A stretch of 64,000 nucleotides of DNA from Neobacillus bataviensis (GTDB taxonomy: Bacteria; Bacillota; Bacilli; Bacillales_B; DSM-18226), in the NCBI RefSeq assembly GCF_019969725.1, contig NZ_JAHXYW010000001.1, forward strand, positions 558,001-622,000, read 5' to 3'. Shown piece after piece: positions 8,331 through 18,700 of the stretch. Under the pieces are notes generated by a model. It saw nothing but the letters and a program-made list of their open reading frames with translations. It searched no databases and was not told the DNA's origin. Numbering within the stretch: position 1 is the first letter of the stretch; the number at the start of each line of letters is the position of its first letter. Made by a program: the position numbers and the translations under genes.

Positions 8331-9299
8331 TCAATTCAGATCTAGAGGCCGTAAATTTTCTTCAATTTCTTTTCGACTAGGCTCTAAAAATGGCGGTAAT
8401 GCTAAATTTTGACCCATTGTTTCCATAGGTTCATCGGTTGCAAACCCTGGTGTATCGGTTGATAATTCAAACAAAATACCATTTGGCTCTCTGAAATATA
8501 ACGCTTTGAAATAAAAACGCTCTACCTTGCCTGAATTTGGCAGACGGTTATCCTTTAGGCGCTGAGCCCATTGATCGTATTCTTCTTCATTCGGAACCCG
8601 AAAAGCAACATGATGGACTCCTCCACGGCCTAACCGAGTTCTTGGCAAATCGGGCCTTGTCTCAATATGAACTTCTGCTCCGCTGCCTCCTTCTCCAGTT
8701 GCATAAACCAGGATTTCTGGGAACTCCCCTTCAAGAGATGGATAAGAACCGACAAAACGAAAACCCATGACTTCCGTAAGGACTCCAATCGTTGGTTCAG
8801 AAATTCCAACAGTAAGTGTTACTGGCCCTAAACCTATAATGGCATGTTCTGTTGGAATATCATCCCGCTGCCAAGGAATACCTCCTCTTACACCTTTTTC
8901 ACCGTTATCTGCAACAAGCATTAATCGAGTTTCATCAAAGTCTCTGAAAGCTAAAGTATCACGTTGAGCTCTTTTTTCAATTTCACCATGTTCAATTCCA
9001 TAGTGGCTAAAACGTTCCTTCCAAAATTCCAATGAATTTGTACTTTTAACTCTTAAAGCGACTGTAGAAATTTCAGAAGTTCCTCTGTAAGAATTTCCAA
9101 GTCCAGGGATGTCAAAAAAGGTGATCTCCGTACCAGGTGTTCCTTCTGCGTCTGCATAAAATAGATGGTATGACTTTGTGTTATCCTGATTGACTGTTTT
9201 TTTCACCAGCCTCATTCCTAAAATTTTCGTATAGAATTCATAATTTTTTTCGGCTTTCCCGGTCATAATTGATATATGATGTAATCCTAATAGTTCCAT
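8331..9299 (-). CDS. Glyoxalase-type ring-cleaving dioxygenase (MhqA/MhqE/MhqO family)
   Basis: This is a vicinal-oxygen-chelate protein of about 322 residues with two tandem glyoxalase modules (about 3-130 and 150-300). Metal-ligand candidates are H in LGLHHIS, H in GVHHVAFR and E in GILFELSTD. The family in B. subtilis (MhqA, MhqE, MhqO) is induced by quinones and catechols through the MarR-type repressor MhqR, and is thought to cleave thiol-reactive hydroquinones. The ATG at 9299 follows AAGGAG with 8-base spacing; an upstream GTG at 9308 overlaps that site. A typical promoter and an MhqR-like operator are visible upstream, which supports the assignment. The exact paralogue is uncertain. 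Confidence 0.85.
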   Translation of the reverse strand: MELLGLHHISIMTGKAEKNYEFYTKILGMRLVKKTVNQDNTKSYHLFYADAEGTPGTEITFFDIPGLGNSYRGTSEISTVALRVKSTNSLEFWKERFSHYGIEHGEIEKRAQRDTLAFRDFDETRLMLVADNGEKGVRGGIPWQRDDIPTEHAIIGLGPVTLTVGISEPTIGVLTEVMGFRFVGSYPSLEGEFPEILVYATGEGGSGAEVHIETRPDLPRTRLGRGGVHHVAFRVPNEEEYDQWAQRLKDNRLPNSGKVERFYFKALYFREPNGILFELSTDTPGFATDEPMETMGQNLALPPFLEPSRKEIEENLRPLDLN

Positions 9300-9373
9300 T
9301 ATTTTCACTCCTTCTTAGATATTTATTTTATTTTTTCGTTTTAGATTTAGTAATTATTTAACTCGAATTAAAA

Positions 9374-9420
9374 TATCTTGAATATGAGATAATAATAATA
9401 CGAATAAACTTTTGTGTCAA
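9374..9420 (-). promoter_or_regulatory. Sigma-A promoter with MhqR-like operator
   Basis: On the minus strand TTGACA (9420-9415) and TATTAT (9397-9392) are separated by exactly 17 bases. Directly after the -10 lies an 18-bp inverted repeat, TATCT-TCATATTCA-type spacer-AGATA (9391-9374). Its arms and length agree with the MhqR box of B. subtilis (TATCTcgaAtTCgAGATA). The repeat covers the expected transcription start, as a repressor site should. Confidence 0.75.
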
Positions 9421-9659
9421 TAGGTATTGATTCTTTTTATTCAATTTCATTAAATGAAACGACAAAAAACGTTCCAATCTTTGTTTTTCGATAATAGATT
9501 TGCTCATAAATACTCAACAAAAGGGAATATCCATCGGATTTCATAAGAAAGTGACGATGAAAACTCAGCATACCTTGAAAGGAAAGTAAAAAAAGATATT
9601 GAATTTATAAACCTATACAGGGAAAAACCCTATTACAAAATCGGAAAGGTTGTGAGTTT
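9421..9659. other. Intergenic stretch before the unknown gene at 9660
   Basis: AT-rich sequence upstream of a plus-strand gene. Apart from the GGAAAGG before the ATG, no operator, RNA element or small gene could be recognised. Confidence 0.5.
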
Positions 9660-10352
9660 ATGAGACTTCTGAATGTACAGCCTAAGAAAAACTTCAGCTA
9701 CATCTTCGTTCAATTTCCAGGAATGAACATGAATGTCCCAATGCTCTCGAACGATGAGGGAAAGGCGGTGAATGATGATGTTGCTTTATGTATCCAATTA
9801 ACTAGCAAAGGGAAGGTTGCTGATTTATATCTCGTCCGCACCCAAAGTATTAGACCCTTTGACTTTGAAGAAATTGGAGCAAAAGCAATATTTCGAGTCA
9901 TCAAGCAACAAGAAATCTCTTCAGACTCACAAACGAACAAATCCGAAGAATTCGTCACGTTTATCACGGATGAAGCAGCGGTTGTCCAGAAGAAATCGGA
10001 GACAGGCTATCACTTCGTCTTGGTATTAAATAAACGTGAAATCGGGATTGTCGCTTCGATTGAAGAAGAAGTTCTTCAGACGGAGATGAATTTATCGCAG
10101 CTTAACGAGAAAGTAGAAGTGCGCAATATGGAACGCACTGTTAGTAAAAAAAATAAGGCTGTCCTAGAAAGGAGAGTCAAAAAGAGGATTTTCTTGGGAG
10201 GCAGTGTCTTCCAGTCTGATGTAGTTCTTGATCAAATCCGAATACTTTTGGAGGGCGTAAAAAGAAAAGTTATAGTATTTTCTCCTGCCGCGTTAGATTT
10301 CATCGGTCCAGGTGATCAGAACCATCCAATTTTAATTATGAGGAGGTGTTGA
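9660..10352 (+). CDS. Uncharacterised 230-residue protein
   Basis: I do not recognise this protein. It is soluble, with no signal peptide or membrane segment. The middle is charged, with a lysine/arginine-rich stretch (about residues 150-180, VRNMERTVSKKNKAVLERR) after a helical segment. It starts at an ATG after GGAAAGGTTGTGAGTTT, a moderate ribosome site, and ends in a basic MRRC tail. It is a single gene between a divergent mhq-type gene and a convergent DUF4405 gene, with its own terminator at 10495. Codon use resembles the neighbours. That it is a real gene is supported by length and the terminator; function is unknown. Confidence 0.6.
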   Translation: MRLLNVQPKKNFSYIFVQFPGMNMNVPMLSNDEGKAVNDDVALCIQLTSKGKVADLYLVRTQSIRPFDFEEIGAKAIFRVIKQQEISSDSQTNKSEEFVTFITDEAAVVQKKSETGYHFVLVLNKREIGIVASIEEEVLQTEMNLSQLNEKVEVRNMERTVSKKNKAVLERRVKKRIFLGGSVFQSDVVLDQIRILLEGVKRKVIVFSPAALDFIGPGDQNHPILIMRRC

Positions 10353-10494
10353 TTAGCATTATCCATTACGGAATAAAAACTTCATATTATTAATAATATC
10401 GAAACACAAGGATTAATAGGATAATCCTTCTCGATAAAATATAAATGAGAAAAGAAATTAGGAAAGGGACAAATAAGTGAGAAATTTAATATAG

Positions 10495-10523
10495 AGACTT
10501 AACCATGGGGTTAAGTCTTTTTT
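10495..10523 (+). terminator. Terminator downstream of the 230-residue protein gene
   Basis: The perfect 10-bp stem AGACTTAACC/GGTTAAGTCT with loop ATGG is followed by TTTTTT on the plus strand. Confidence 0.8.
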
Positions 10524-10542
10524 ACTTTAATTGAGTACTAAC

Positions 10543-10568
10543 AAAAATCCCGCTTACCATGAAGCGGG
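10543..10568 (-). terminator. Terminator of the DUF4405 gene
   Basis: The 7-bp stem CCCGCTT/AAGCGGG is followed on the minus strand by ATTTTTG. It begins 8 bp after the stop of the gene at 10576. Confidence 0.75.
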
Positions 10569-10575
10569 CTTTCTG

Positions 10576-11412
10576 TTATGAGGTTTGAGGACGAAGCTTT
10601 GATTCTCGTTTTTTCCTTAATATTCTTTTTTCTATATAATAGGTAGGAATGATGATGGCTGCCCATATTGCAAAATAGTTAAGGACGACGAGAAATGGAT
10701 TGCTGCTGCCCCCATGTCCCTCTTTTCCATGGAATTTTCCTTCACGAAAATCTCCGTTAGGCGGTGCTTGATTTGTATTCGTTGTCGTTGTATTCCCTTG
10801 GTTCGTTGTGTTCCCATTATTGGTTGCCTGCTCACTTTGCTGCATTTGTTTCGGCATAAATTCACCGTTGCTAGGCGTTGCAGTTGAGGCAAACCATTGA
10901 ATTCCACCCGCCAAAATAGCAAGGGATAGAATAACTGATGCTAAAACACCCTTCCTAAGTTTTCCTTCCTTCGATTTAAACGCTTTTTTACAAATACTCA
11001 TGATCCATTGCCAATGTACCCCAACATGTAGACCAACTAAAGCTAATGTTACATCAGCAAAAAAACCGTGAAGTTCACGGATTGTATGACTTCCTTCAAT
11101 GGCGAGACTTGGTAAAACCACCCTAGAAATAAGTATCCCTGTTACAATGACAGCTGCCATTGAAATTAAAAGGAGGATATTTAATAAGAAACTAAATCGC
11201 GTTTTTTTTGGGAGTATTGGATCTAATATTTTTTTGGTTGTATTGATCACCCATTGGTAGTTCAAACCTATATGGACAAGGATTGCAACTCCTATTACCA
11301 GACCAGCTATTTCATGAATCGGTAAACCGTCTAATACTCTTGGATTCATTAGAAGCACAAACGTAATAGCCATCAACAAATCAAGGACAATTTTTGTATA
11401 ATTCTTTTTCAT
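10576..11412 (-). CDS. DUF4405 cytochrome b-like membrane protein
   Basis: This 278-residue integral membrane protein has about five helices: 8-25, 32-50, 75-95, 115-135 and 150-170, with a last one near 245-265. The helices carry conserved histidines (IHEIAG, VHIGLNYQW, ELHGFFAD, GLHVGVHWQW), the pattern of DUF4405 proteins, which resemble heme-binding four-helix cytochromes. A low-complexity Asn/Thr/Gln-rich linker (about 185-215) precedes the final helix. The physiological partner is unknown. It is a single gene with its own terminator; the region upstream holds the 52-bp repeat array. Confidence 0.75.
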   Translation of the reverse strand: MKKNYTKIVLDLLMAITFVLLMNPRVLDGLPIHEIAGLVIGVAILVHIGLNYQWVINTTKKILDPILPKKTRFSFLLNILLLISMAAVIVTGILISRVVLPSLAIEGSHTIRELHGFFADVTLALVGLHVGVHWQWIMSICKKAFKSKEGKLRKGVLASVILSLAILAGGIQWFASTATPSNGEFMPKQMQQSEQATNNGNTTNQGNTTTTNTNQAPPNGDFREGKFHGKEGHGGSSNPFLVVLNYFAIWAAIIIPTYYIEKRILRKKRESKLRPQTS

Positions 11413-11530
11413 AATTAATCCTCCGAATTTAAATAGTAACCTTTAACTGATTCCCATTATATTTGGATAACCTTAAGATAAACTTAAATTCAAAGTTAAT
11501 TTTCGGTTAAAAAAGTGAATTAAAGGACGT

Positions 11531-11957
11531 TATGTGACTGAAACTTGGGTCAAAAGAGGATTTCGGTAACGCAGAAAGGGTCTACGTGACTGAACTCTTA
11601 AACAAAAGTGGATTTCGGTAACGTAGAAAGGTGCTACGTGACTGAATACGGAATCAAAAATGGATTTGGGTTACGTAGAAAGGTGCTACGTGACTGAACA
11701 TCGAATCATAAGTGGATTTCGGTAACGTAGAAAGGGTCTATGTGACTGAATACGGAATCAAAAATGGATTTCGGTAACGTAGAAAGGGTCTATGTGACTG
11801 AACATCGAATCATAAGTGGATTTCGGTAACGTAGAAAGGGTCTATGTGACTGAAGACCGAATCAAAATTGGATTTCGGTATCGTAGAAAGGGTCTACGTG
11901 ACTGAACACCGAATCAAGAGTGGATTTCGGTATCGTAGAAGGGATCTACTACGAAAC
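11531..11957. repeat. 52-bp tandem repeat array with palindromic junctions (8 units plus a degenerate ninth)
   Basis: Units begin at 11531, 11583, 11635, 11687, 11739, 11791, 11843 and 11895, each 52 bases long and starting with TACGTGACTGA or TATGTGACTGA. A decayed ninth start lies at 11947. Conserved blocks are TACGTGACTGAA, GGATTTCGGTAACGTAGAAA and a variable centre. Across each junction the sequence can form a hairpin: TTCGGTAACGTAGA pairs with TCTACGTGACTGAA (12 of 14) around the loop AAGGG. There is no open reading frame through it and no unique spacers, so it is not a CRISPR array. Confidence 0.9.
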
Positions 11958-11991
11958 TGAATCTAAGATTGTAAAGTTTTCTGCCCTCGCA

Positions 11992-12039
11992 GCAAAAAAA
12001 AGCGACTTTATTGTCCGCTAATTCCGGAATAAAGCCACT
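11992..12039 (-). terminator. Terminator of the CysJ-like gene
   Basis: An imperfect stem (AGTGGCTTTATTCCG against CGGACAATAAAGTCGCT) is followed by TTTTTTTT on the minus strand. It starts about 25 bp after the stop of the gene at 12064. Confidence 0.7.
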
Positions 12040-12063
12040 CTTTTGGAAAATAATTACTTAAAT

Positions 12064-13233
12064 TTAATACACATCACGCTGGTAGCGCCCTTGACCCTTC
12101 ATATCATCCAGATAAGCCTGAGCTTCATCACGAGTCATGCTTCCTTCCTTTTCTATTACGGTAAGAAGCGCTTCGTGGACGTCTTTTGCCATATATTGCT
12201 TATCTCCACAAACGAAGAAGTAAGCTCCACTTTCCAGCCAAGCATACAATTCCTTACTGTTTTCAAGCATTTTATGCTGAACATATACCTTCTGTTCAGA
12301 ATCACGAGAGAACGCAGTATCTACTCTTGTCAATACTCCATCTTTTTGATATTTCTCTAACTCATCTTGATAAAGGAAATCTGACGCTGCATGCTGGTCT
12401 CCAAAAAACAGCCATGATCTGCCAGGAGCTTTATTCACTGCACGTTCCTCGATAAAGGAACGGAATGGGGCAATTCCTGTACCAGGACCAACCATAATGA
12501 TATCTTTCTCTTGGGACTCTGGAAGATGGAAGTGTTTATTTGGCTGAACAAATACTGAAAGCGTATCCCCTTCTTGAACACGTTCTGCAACTAAAACTGA
12601 ACATACCCCTTTTCTCTCGCGGCCGTGAGCTGTGTACCGAACTGCGCCGATCGTTAAATGCACTTCACCAGGATGAGCGGCAATGCTGCTGGCAATGGAA
12701 TAAAGACGCGGAGTCATTTTTCTTAAAAGTGAAACAAACTCTTGTGCTGAAGCTTTCCATGGACCGAAATCACGGAACATATCAAGCAGATCGCGACCAT
12801 TGGTATATTCTTTCAGCTGATTCGCATTTTCCACTAACACAAGCTTTTTTAGCTCTTCATTTTCTGTAAAGTCAGCTGCCTGTTGCAGGATTTTTTTCGA
12901 TAATAGTGTGATTTCAAAATAAGATGTCAAAGCTTCTTTAAGTGGAAGTGTTTCACCCTGTTTATTAATGATTACACTTGCTTCTTCATCCCACGCCATC
13001 TCGTCTATTAAAGAAGCCACTAGTTCTGGGTCATTCATAGGAACAATACCAAGGGCATCACCTGGGACATAAGAAAGGCCTGATCCCTCTAATGATAGCT
13101 CAATATGACGCGTTTCTTTACTAGAACCTGCTCCATTTAAATTTACATTGTTGAGAACTTTCGCTTGAAATGGATTCGTTCTTGAAAATGGTGCTGCCGT
13201 TTTATCTTTTGGGTTTTCTAAAGTAATTTGCAT
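12064..13233 (-). CDS. CysJ-like NADPH-FAD flavoprotein lacking the flavodoxin domain
   Basis: This protein of about 389 residues corresponds to the C-terminal two thirds of the sulfite reductase flavoprotein: a connecting and FAD domain with RLYSIAS (about 180), GKERKGVCS-like cofactor segment, and an NADPH domain with GPGTGIAPFRSF and the terminal YQRDVY typical of CysJ. Full CysJ is about 600 residues because of an N-terminal FMN-binding flavodoxin domain, which is absent here. The upstream 230 bp does not encode one. It would pass electrons from NADPH through FAD to an unknown acceptor. The ATG at 13233 follows GAGGTGAGG; the GTG at 13242 lies within that site. No cysI (hemoprotein) is adjacent. 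Confidence 0.8.
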   Translation of the reverse strand: MQITLENPKDKTAAPFSRTNPFQAKVLNNVNLNGAGSSKETRHIELSLEGSGLSYVPGDALGIVPMNDPELVASLIDEMAWDEEASVIINKQGETLPLKEALTSYFEITLLSKKILQQAADFTENEELKKLVLVENANQLKEYTNGRDLLDMFRDFGPWKASAQEFVSLLRKMTPRLYSIASSIAAHPGEVHLTIGAVRYTAHGRERKGVCSVLVAERVQEGDTLSVFVQPNKHFHLPESQEKDIIMVGPGTGIAPFRSFIEERAVNKAPGRSWLFFGDQHAASDFLYQDELEKYQKDGVLTRVDTAFSRDSEQKVYVQHKMLENSKELYAWLESGAYFFVCGDKQYMAKDVHEALLTVIEKEGSMTRDEAQAYLDDMKGQGRYQRDVY

Positions 13234-13476
13234 AATCCTCACCTCAAAAAGTTTGCATTAAAAATTTTGTTAGATTATCATTCAAATTTTTGTTCGGTCC
13301 CCATTTGATCATTCAATTGCATTAAATAGGCATCCATCAACAGTATCTTATACATTTTCTAATAAAACAACTAATATATTCACATTTCCATTAAAAAGCT
13401 ATTATTCTTATTTTACAACTAGATTTTTTAATTGAATGTGTCCTACATCACATCAGTGCTTTTGACTTTTCTTTTA

Positions 13477-14364
13477 CTATACTTCCGCAAGTGTGTTCTT
13501 AATATCATAGTCCTTTTTCTTTTCCTCAAGCCATGTTGAATACTCTGTTTCAATTTTTTGCTCCAGTAATAACTCTTTGATTTCCGCCTTACTAACATCA
13601 TAATTTGCTTCTTTTGCTTCCTTTTTAGCCTCTACCTTAATTATATGATACCCATATTCGGTCTTCACTGGGTCACTAATTTGGTTTACAGGGAGCGAAA
13701 AGGCAGCATTATCAAATTCTGTTACCATATCACCTTTTGAAAAATATCCAAGCTCTCCGCCTTGATCCTTCGTACTATCATCAGTGGAGTATTCTTTCGC
13801 TAGTGCCGTAAAATCACCGCCATTCTCAAGCTTTTGTTTGACTTCCTTGGCAGTCTTTTCATCGGCAACGAGGATATGGCTTGCTTTTACTTGCTCAGCC
13901 TGGGCAAACGAATCTTTATTCTCCTCAAAGTAGGTTTTTATTTCCTCTTCCGTAATCTTGATTTCCGGTTCGAGTAACTTCTTAATCGTCAGGTAATTTT
14001 TCATTTCTTCTTTAACTGCTGAAAGTTCAGTATTATTGCTTTCTAGAGCCGAGTTAAAAGCCTCCTCGCCTCCATATGATTCTTGTAATTTTTCAATCTG
14101 TTTATTTACATCACTTTCAGAAACGGTAATTTTTTGGTTTGTTGCCTCTGAAGCAACAATTTTATTTGCAATTAATTGGTCAACCGTTTCTGAACCATAT
14201 TGTTTTACCATTTCATTATATAAATCATTTTTTGTTATAGCCTTTCCATTAATCGTTGCAATGGCATCGTCTTTTTTCAGAGCAAAACTAAGTATAATTG
14301 CTGATGCTGCAATTACTGCAATGATAACTAGTAAAATCTTTTTATTTTGTTTTATTAACGACAT
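13477..14364 (-). CDS. PrsA-like peptidyl-prolyl isomerase/foldase, membrane anchored
   Basis: This 295-residue protein has an N-terminal hydrophobic segment (about 9-28), a SurA-N-type helical region (about 35-130), and one parvulin rotamase domain (about 143-235, with ASHILV, GGDFTALAKEYSTD, GGELGYF and GYHIIKV). It would act outside the membrane, helping secreted proteins fold. Unlike classical PrsA there is no Cys after the hydrophobic segment, so it is a membrane-anchored foldase and not a lipoprotein. The length fits PrsA (about 290). It is a single gene. A paralogue elsewhere in the genome is likely, which is an inference. Confidence 0.8.
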   Translation of the reverse strand: MSLIKQNKKILLVIIAVIAASAIILSFALKKDDAIATINGKAITKNDLYNEMVKQYGSETVDQLIANKIVASEATNQKITVSESDVNKQIEKLQESYGGEEAFNSALESNNTELSAVKEEMKNYLTIKKLLEPEIKITEEEIKTYFEENKDSFAQAEQVKASHILVADEKTAKEVKQKLENGGDFTALAKEYSTDDSTKDQGGELGYFSKGDMVTEFDNAAFSLPVNQISDPVKTEYGYHIIKVEAKKEAKEANYDVSKAEIKELLLEQKIETEYSTWLEEKKKDYDIKNTLAEV

Positions 14365-14472
14365 ACCTTAAGTTCTCCCTTTCTTATTTGATTTCTATTT
14401 TTCTCTTACATCAATTGATAGTCTTATAATGAAGGGGATTCCTTAAGTTTCACTTAATAAAAATGGAGACAG

Positions 14473-14503
14473 AAAAAAACTGTCCCCCCAAAAAGAGACA
14501 GTT
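14473..14503 (-). terminator. Probable terminator downstream of the aldo/keto reductase pair
   Basis: On the minus strand AACTGTC and GACAGTT (7 bp) enclose a 12-base loop and are followed by TTTTTTC. It lies about 150 bp after the last stop of the reductase operon. Confidence 0.55.
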
Positions 14504-14523
14504 AATGTTTCCCAATTTTAGCG

Positions 14524-14591
14524 ATTAAGGTTTTGCCTAAATGAGCAGTAACAATCCATTAAGGTTTTGCCTGCAATATTAGTAGCAATCC
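14524..14591. repeat. Two tandem 34-bp units
   Basis: Both units (14524 and 14558) begin ATTAAGGTTTTGCCT and end with CAATCC; the central bases differ. It lies between the two terminal sections of prsA and the reductase genes and encodes nothing obvious. Confidence 0.6.
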
Positions 14592-14651
14592 TTCATCTAC
14601 TGATTTAATTATATTAATGATTATTCATTACATTGTTAACTTGTTTTAGTG

Positions 14652-16525
<1,874 letters not shown>

Positions 16526-16717
16526 TTATCTTCCTTCCTTTTCTATTTTCAGTTGATGTTCATTTGTTCTTTCTACTCACTTATTATCCATCAAAGAAAA
16601 TCATAATCGGTATCCCATTCGTCGCAAAAGATTGCCTAATCCTCTCACAACCACTTACGCATATAATAACGAGGCATTATAATAGAAATATGAAAACAAT
16701 GAAATTAGGAGGATCGT

Positions 16718-17641
16718 ATGTCTGAAAATTTATTTAAACAGCAGGATGAACTCGCTAAGCTTATTGAACGCCATTCAGGCATGGACGGTGTTCATGCTAC
16801 CGATATTCCCTCTTTATTTTTCATTCGAGAGTCTAATGTTACCGAACCAGTTTACAGAGTATACAAACCTTCCCTTTGCATTATCGTTCAAGGCGTGAAG
16901 GAGGTATCTCTTGCGCAGGAACGCTTTCGGTACAGTCCTGCCGATTACCTGGTTGCATCCGTTGACTTGCCGGTTACCGGCCAAGTAATAGAAGCTTCCT
17001 CCAACGTTCCGTATTTAGCTATTAAGCTTGAATTTACACCAAGTCAAATCTTAGAGGTATTGAGTGATTCCGAAATTCGGGTTGGCCCAAAAGAAAGTGC
17101 AAAACGAGGTATGTTTGTCAGCAGGGTCGAGCCTTCTTTGTTGGATGCAGTAATCAGATTAGCTTTATTACTAGAAAATTCTAAGGATATACCGGTACTT
17201 GCTCCTCTTTTCAAAAAGGAAATTCTCTATCGGGTTCTGCAAGGGCAGCATGGATCTGTATTGGGGCAAATAGCAATAGAAGGAAGCTCTACTTTTCAAA
17301 TTAGTGATGTTATCCAACATATCCTGGATAACTATGAGAGGGCTTTTCGCATTGAGGAACTTGCGGAAATAGCAAACATGAGTGTTTCTTCACTTCATAG
17401 ACATTTTAAAGAAGTAACCGCGATGAGCCCGATACAGTTCCAAAAACAACTGAGACTGCAGGAAGCCCGTCGCTTATTATTATCCGAGTCAACAGATGCC
17501 GCTGATGTGGCATTCCGAGTAGGCTATGAAAGTCCATCGCAATTCAGCCGTGAATATTCCCGTATGTTTGGTTTTCCACCTAGAGAGGATATTAAGCGCC
17601 TTAGGGGGAAATATGACGATAAGATAAATATAAATGCATGA
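16718..17641 (+). CDS. AraC-family regulator with AraC_N domain
   Basis: This 307-residue protein has an N-terminal AraC_N-type sensing domain (about 10-165, with YRVYKPSLCIIVQGVKE) and a C-terminal two-helix AraC DNA-binding domain (about 195-295, SVSSLHRHFKEVTAMSPIQFQKQLRLQEA and the second helix FSREYSRMFG). Proteins of this type commonly activate adjacent oxidoreductase genes. The start ATG follows TTAGGAGGATCGT. A possible promoter is TTACGC (16655) and TATAAT (16678) with 17-bp spacing. It faces away from the two aldo/keto reductases, which are its most likely targets. Confidence 0.85.
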   Translation: MSENLFKQQDELAKLIERHSGMDGVHATDIPSLFFIRESNVTEPVYRVYKPSLCIIVQGVKEVSLAQERFRYSPADYLVASVDLPVTGQVIEASSNVPYLAIKLEFTPSQILEVLSDSEIRVGPKESAKRGMFVSRVEPSLLDAVIRLALLLENSKDIPVLAPLFKKEILYRVLQGQHGSVLGQIAIEGSSTFQISDVIQHILDNYERAFRIEELAEIANMSVSSLHRHFKEVTAMSPIQFQKQLRLQEARRLLLSESTDAADVAFRVGYESPSQFSREYSRMFGFPPREDIKRLRGKYDDKININA

Positions 17642-17732
17642 ATCCATGCTCTTATGGTTAGACGAAATTCCATATCTTATTAAACAACATTAAGGAAATC
17701 CAAATGAAAAAAGAAATCGAGAGGAGAATTTT

Positions 17733-18014
17733 ATGACAGAAACAAGTACAAAAAAAACTTCCTCAAAAAAGAAGAGAAAGATAACACATTTTCTCGACAA
17801 TTTAAATTTCTTGCGTTTACTTAAATTAATCTTTCTTATTTTCCTATCCCTACTAATTGTCTATCTCTATTATTTGCATACAAAAGGAATTTTGATTTCC
17901 AATTTAACCTTACTGTGGAAATTACATAAGAAGGTTATTATGATTATTTTCGGGTTTGTATCATATAGTTTGGGTGTTTATTATTTGGGTTTTAGGAAAG
18001 GGAGAAAAGGCTAA
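17733..18014 (+). CDS. Small two-helix membrane protein
   Basis: I do not recognise this 93-residue protein. A lysine- and serine-rich N terminus (about 1-18) is followed by two hydrophobic helices (about 28-48 and 66-86) and a basic C terminus (FRKGRKG), which predicts both ends in the cytoplasm. The ATG follows GAGAGGAGAATTTT, a convincing site, and a terminator follows the stop by 16 bp. It is 91 bp downstream of the AraC regulator on the same strand and may be co-transcribed. Confidence 0.65.
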   Translation: MTETSTKKTSSKKKRKITHFLDNLNFLRLLKLIFLIFLSLLIVYLYYLHTKGILISNLTLLWKLHKKVIMIIFGFVSYSLGVYYLGFRKGRKG

Positions 18015-18029
18015 AAGGAATGCAAATAA

Positions 18030-18060
18030 AAAGGGACGAATTGTCCCTTTTACGATTTTT
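18030..18060 (+). terminator. Terminator of the small membrane protein gene
   Basis: The stem AAAGGGAC/GTCCCTTT with a 5-base loop is followed by TACGATTTTTT on the plus strand. Confidence 0.7.
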
Positions 18061-18063
18061 TGC

Positions 18064-18101
18064 AAGATAACCCCCACAGCATCTGCTCTGGGGGTTATCT
18101 T
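18064..18101. terminator. Second terminator, bidirectional form
   Basis: A 12-bp stem AAGATAACCCCC/GGGGGTTATCTT encloses a 14-base region with a further CAG/CTG pairing. The plus side reads into TATTTTTAT. It sits 4 bp after the stop of the convergent minus-strand gene at 18106. Confidence 0.7.
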
Positions 18102-18105
18102 ATTT

Positions 18106-18612
18106 TTATAAAGCAATATAATTCCTATTTTTATTTATTACAATAGCAGCTACCTGTTGAATATTCAGCGGGTTGGCGAACGATTCCATTTTAGAATTAT
18201 CGGACCAGGATTTTGCATTTCCGGCCCATGTATTGGTTGTTCCACAATAGGTTACTTGCCCGCCATGGCGGACAAATGTCTGTGCCCATTCCAACAAATT
18301 TTGTGGATGGTCGCTATGGAGAAAATCAGGTATGGACATCCCTAATTGTTCTGCAATCGTTGTTTCCGCCTCAGGATTGCCAATCATGGTTGCCAGTCTT
18401 CCTTTAATTAATCCATTCACACCCTCTCCATTAAAAAACATTGTCACTGGAGTTCCGTACCGCTGCAGGTATACCGCGGTCACAAAAGCTGAAAAGAAGT
18501 TAGGGTAAACCGATGTCTCAAAATTTGAAAAGCCGTTTCCTGCACTGTCTGGACCAGAAGATACATGTATTAAAAGTGGCTGCTGACTTTGAGCAGGTAA
18601 AAAATAACTCAC
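18106..18612 (-). CDS. DsrE/DsrF-like protein of unknown role
   Basis: This 168-residue soluble protein has an N-terminal alpha/beta region (LLIHVSSGPDSAGNGF, then AFVTAVYLQRYGTPVTMFFNGEGV) that resembles the DsrE/YchN fold, where small proteins handle sulfur or sense redox state. It has one cysteine only, in the motif VTYCGTTNTWAG (about residue 123), in the position where DsrE-fold proteins often have a reactive Cys. The assignment is by fold-like pattern and is uncertain. The ATG follows GGGAGGGGAAATAG. It is a single gene flanked by terminators. Confidence 0.5.
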   Translation of the reverse strand: MSYFLPAQSQQPLLIHVSSGPDSAGNGFSNFETSVYPNFFSAFVTAVYLQRYGTPVTMFFNGEGVNGLIKGRLATMIGNPEAETTIAEQLGMSIPDFLHSDHPQNLLEWAQTFVRHGGQVTYCGTTNTWAGNAKSWSDNSKMESFANPLNIQQVAAIVINKNRNYIAL

Positions 18613-18700
18613 TATTTCCCCTCCCGAAATTTAGCCTATTGCATTTTATGTGAATAGCTAATCATGGGTGTTTGGGAAAACTCTATTAATTGGATTCTTG

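Noticed and set aside
11531..11957. CRISPR array
   Set aside because: The period is regular (52 bp) but the whole unit is repeated with no unique spacers, and there are no cas genes.
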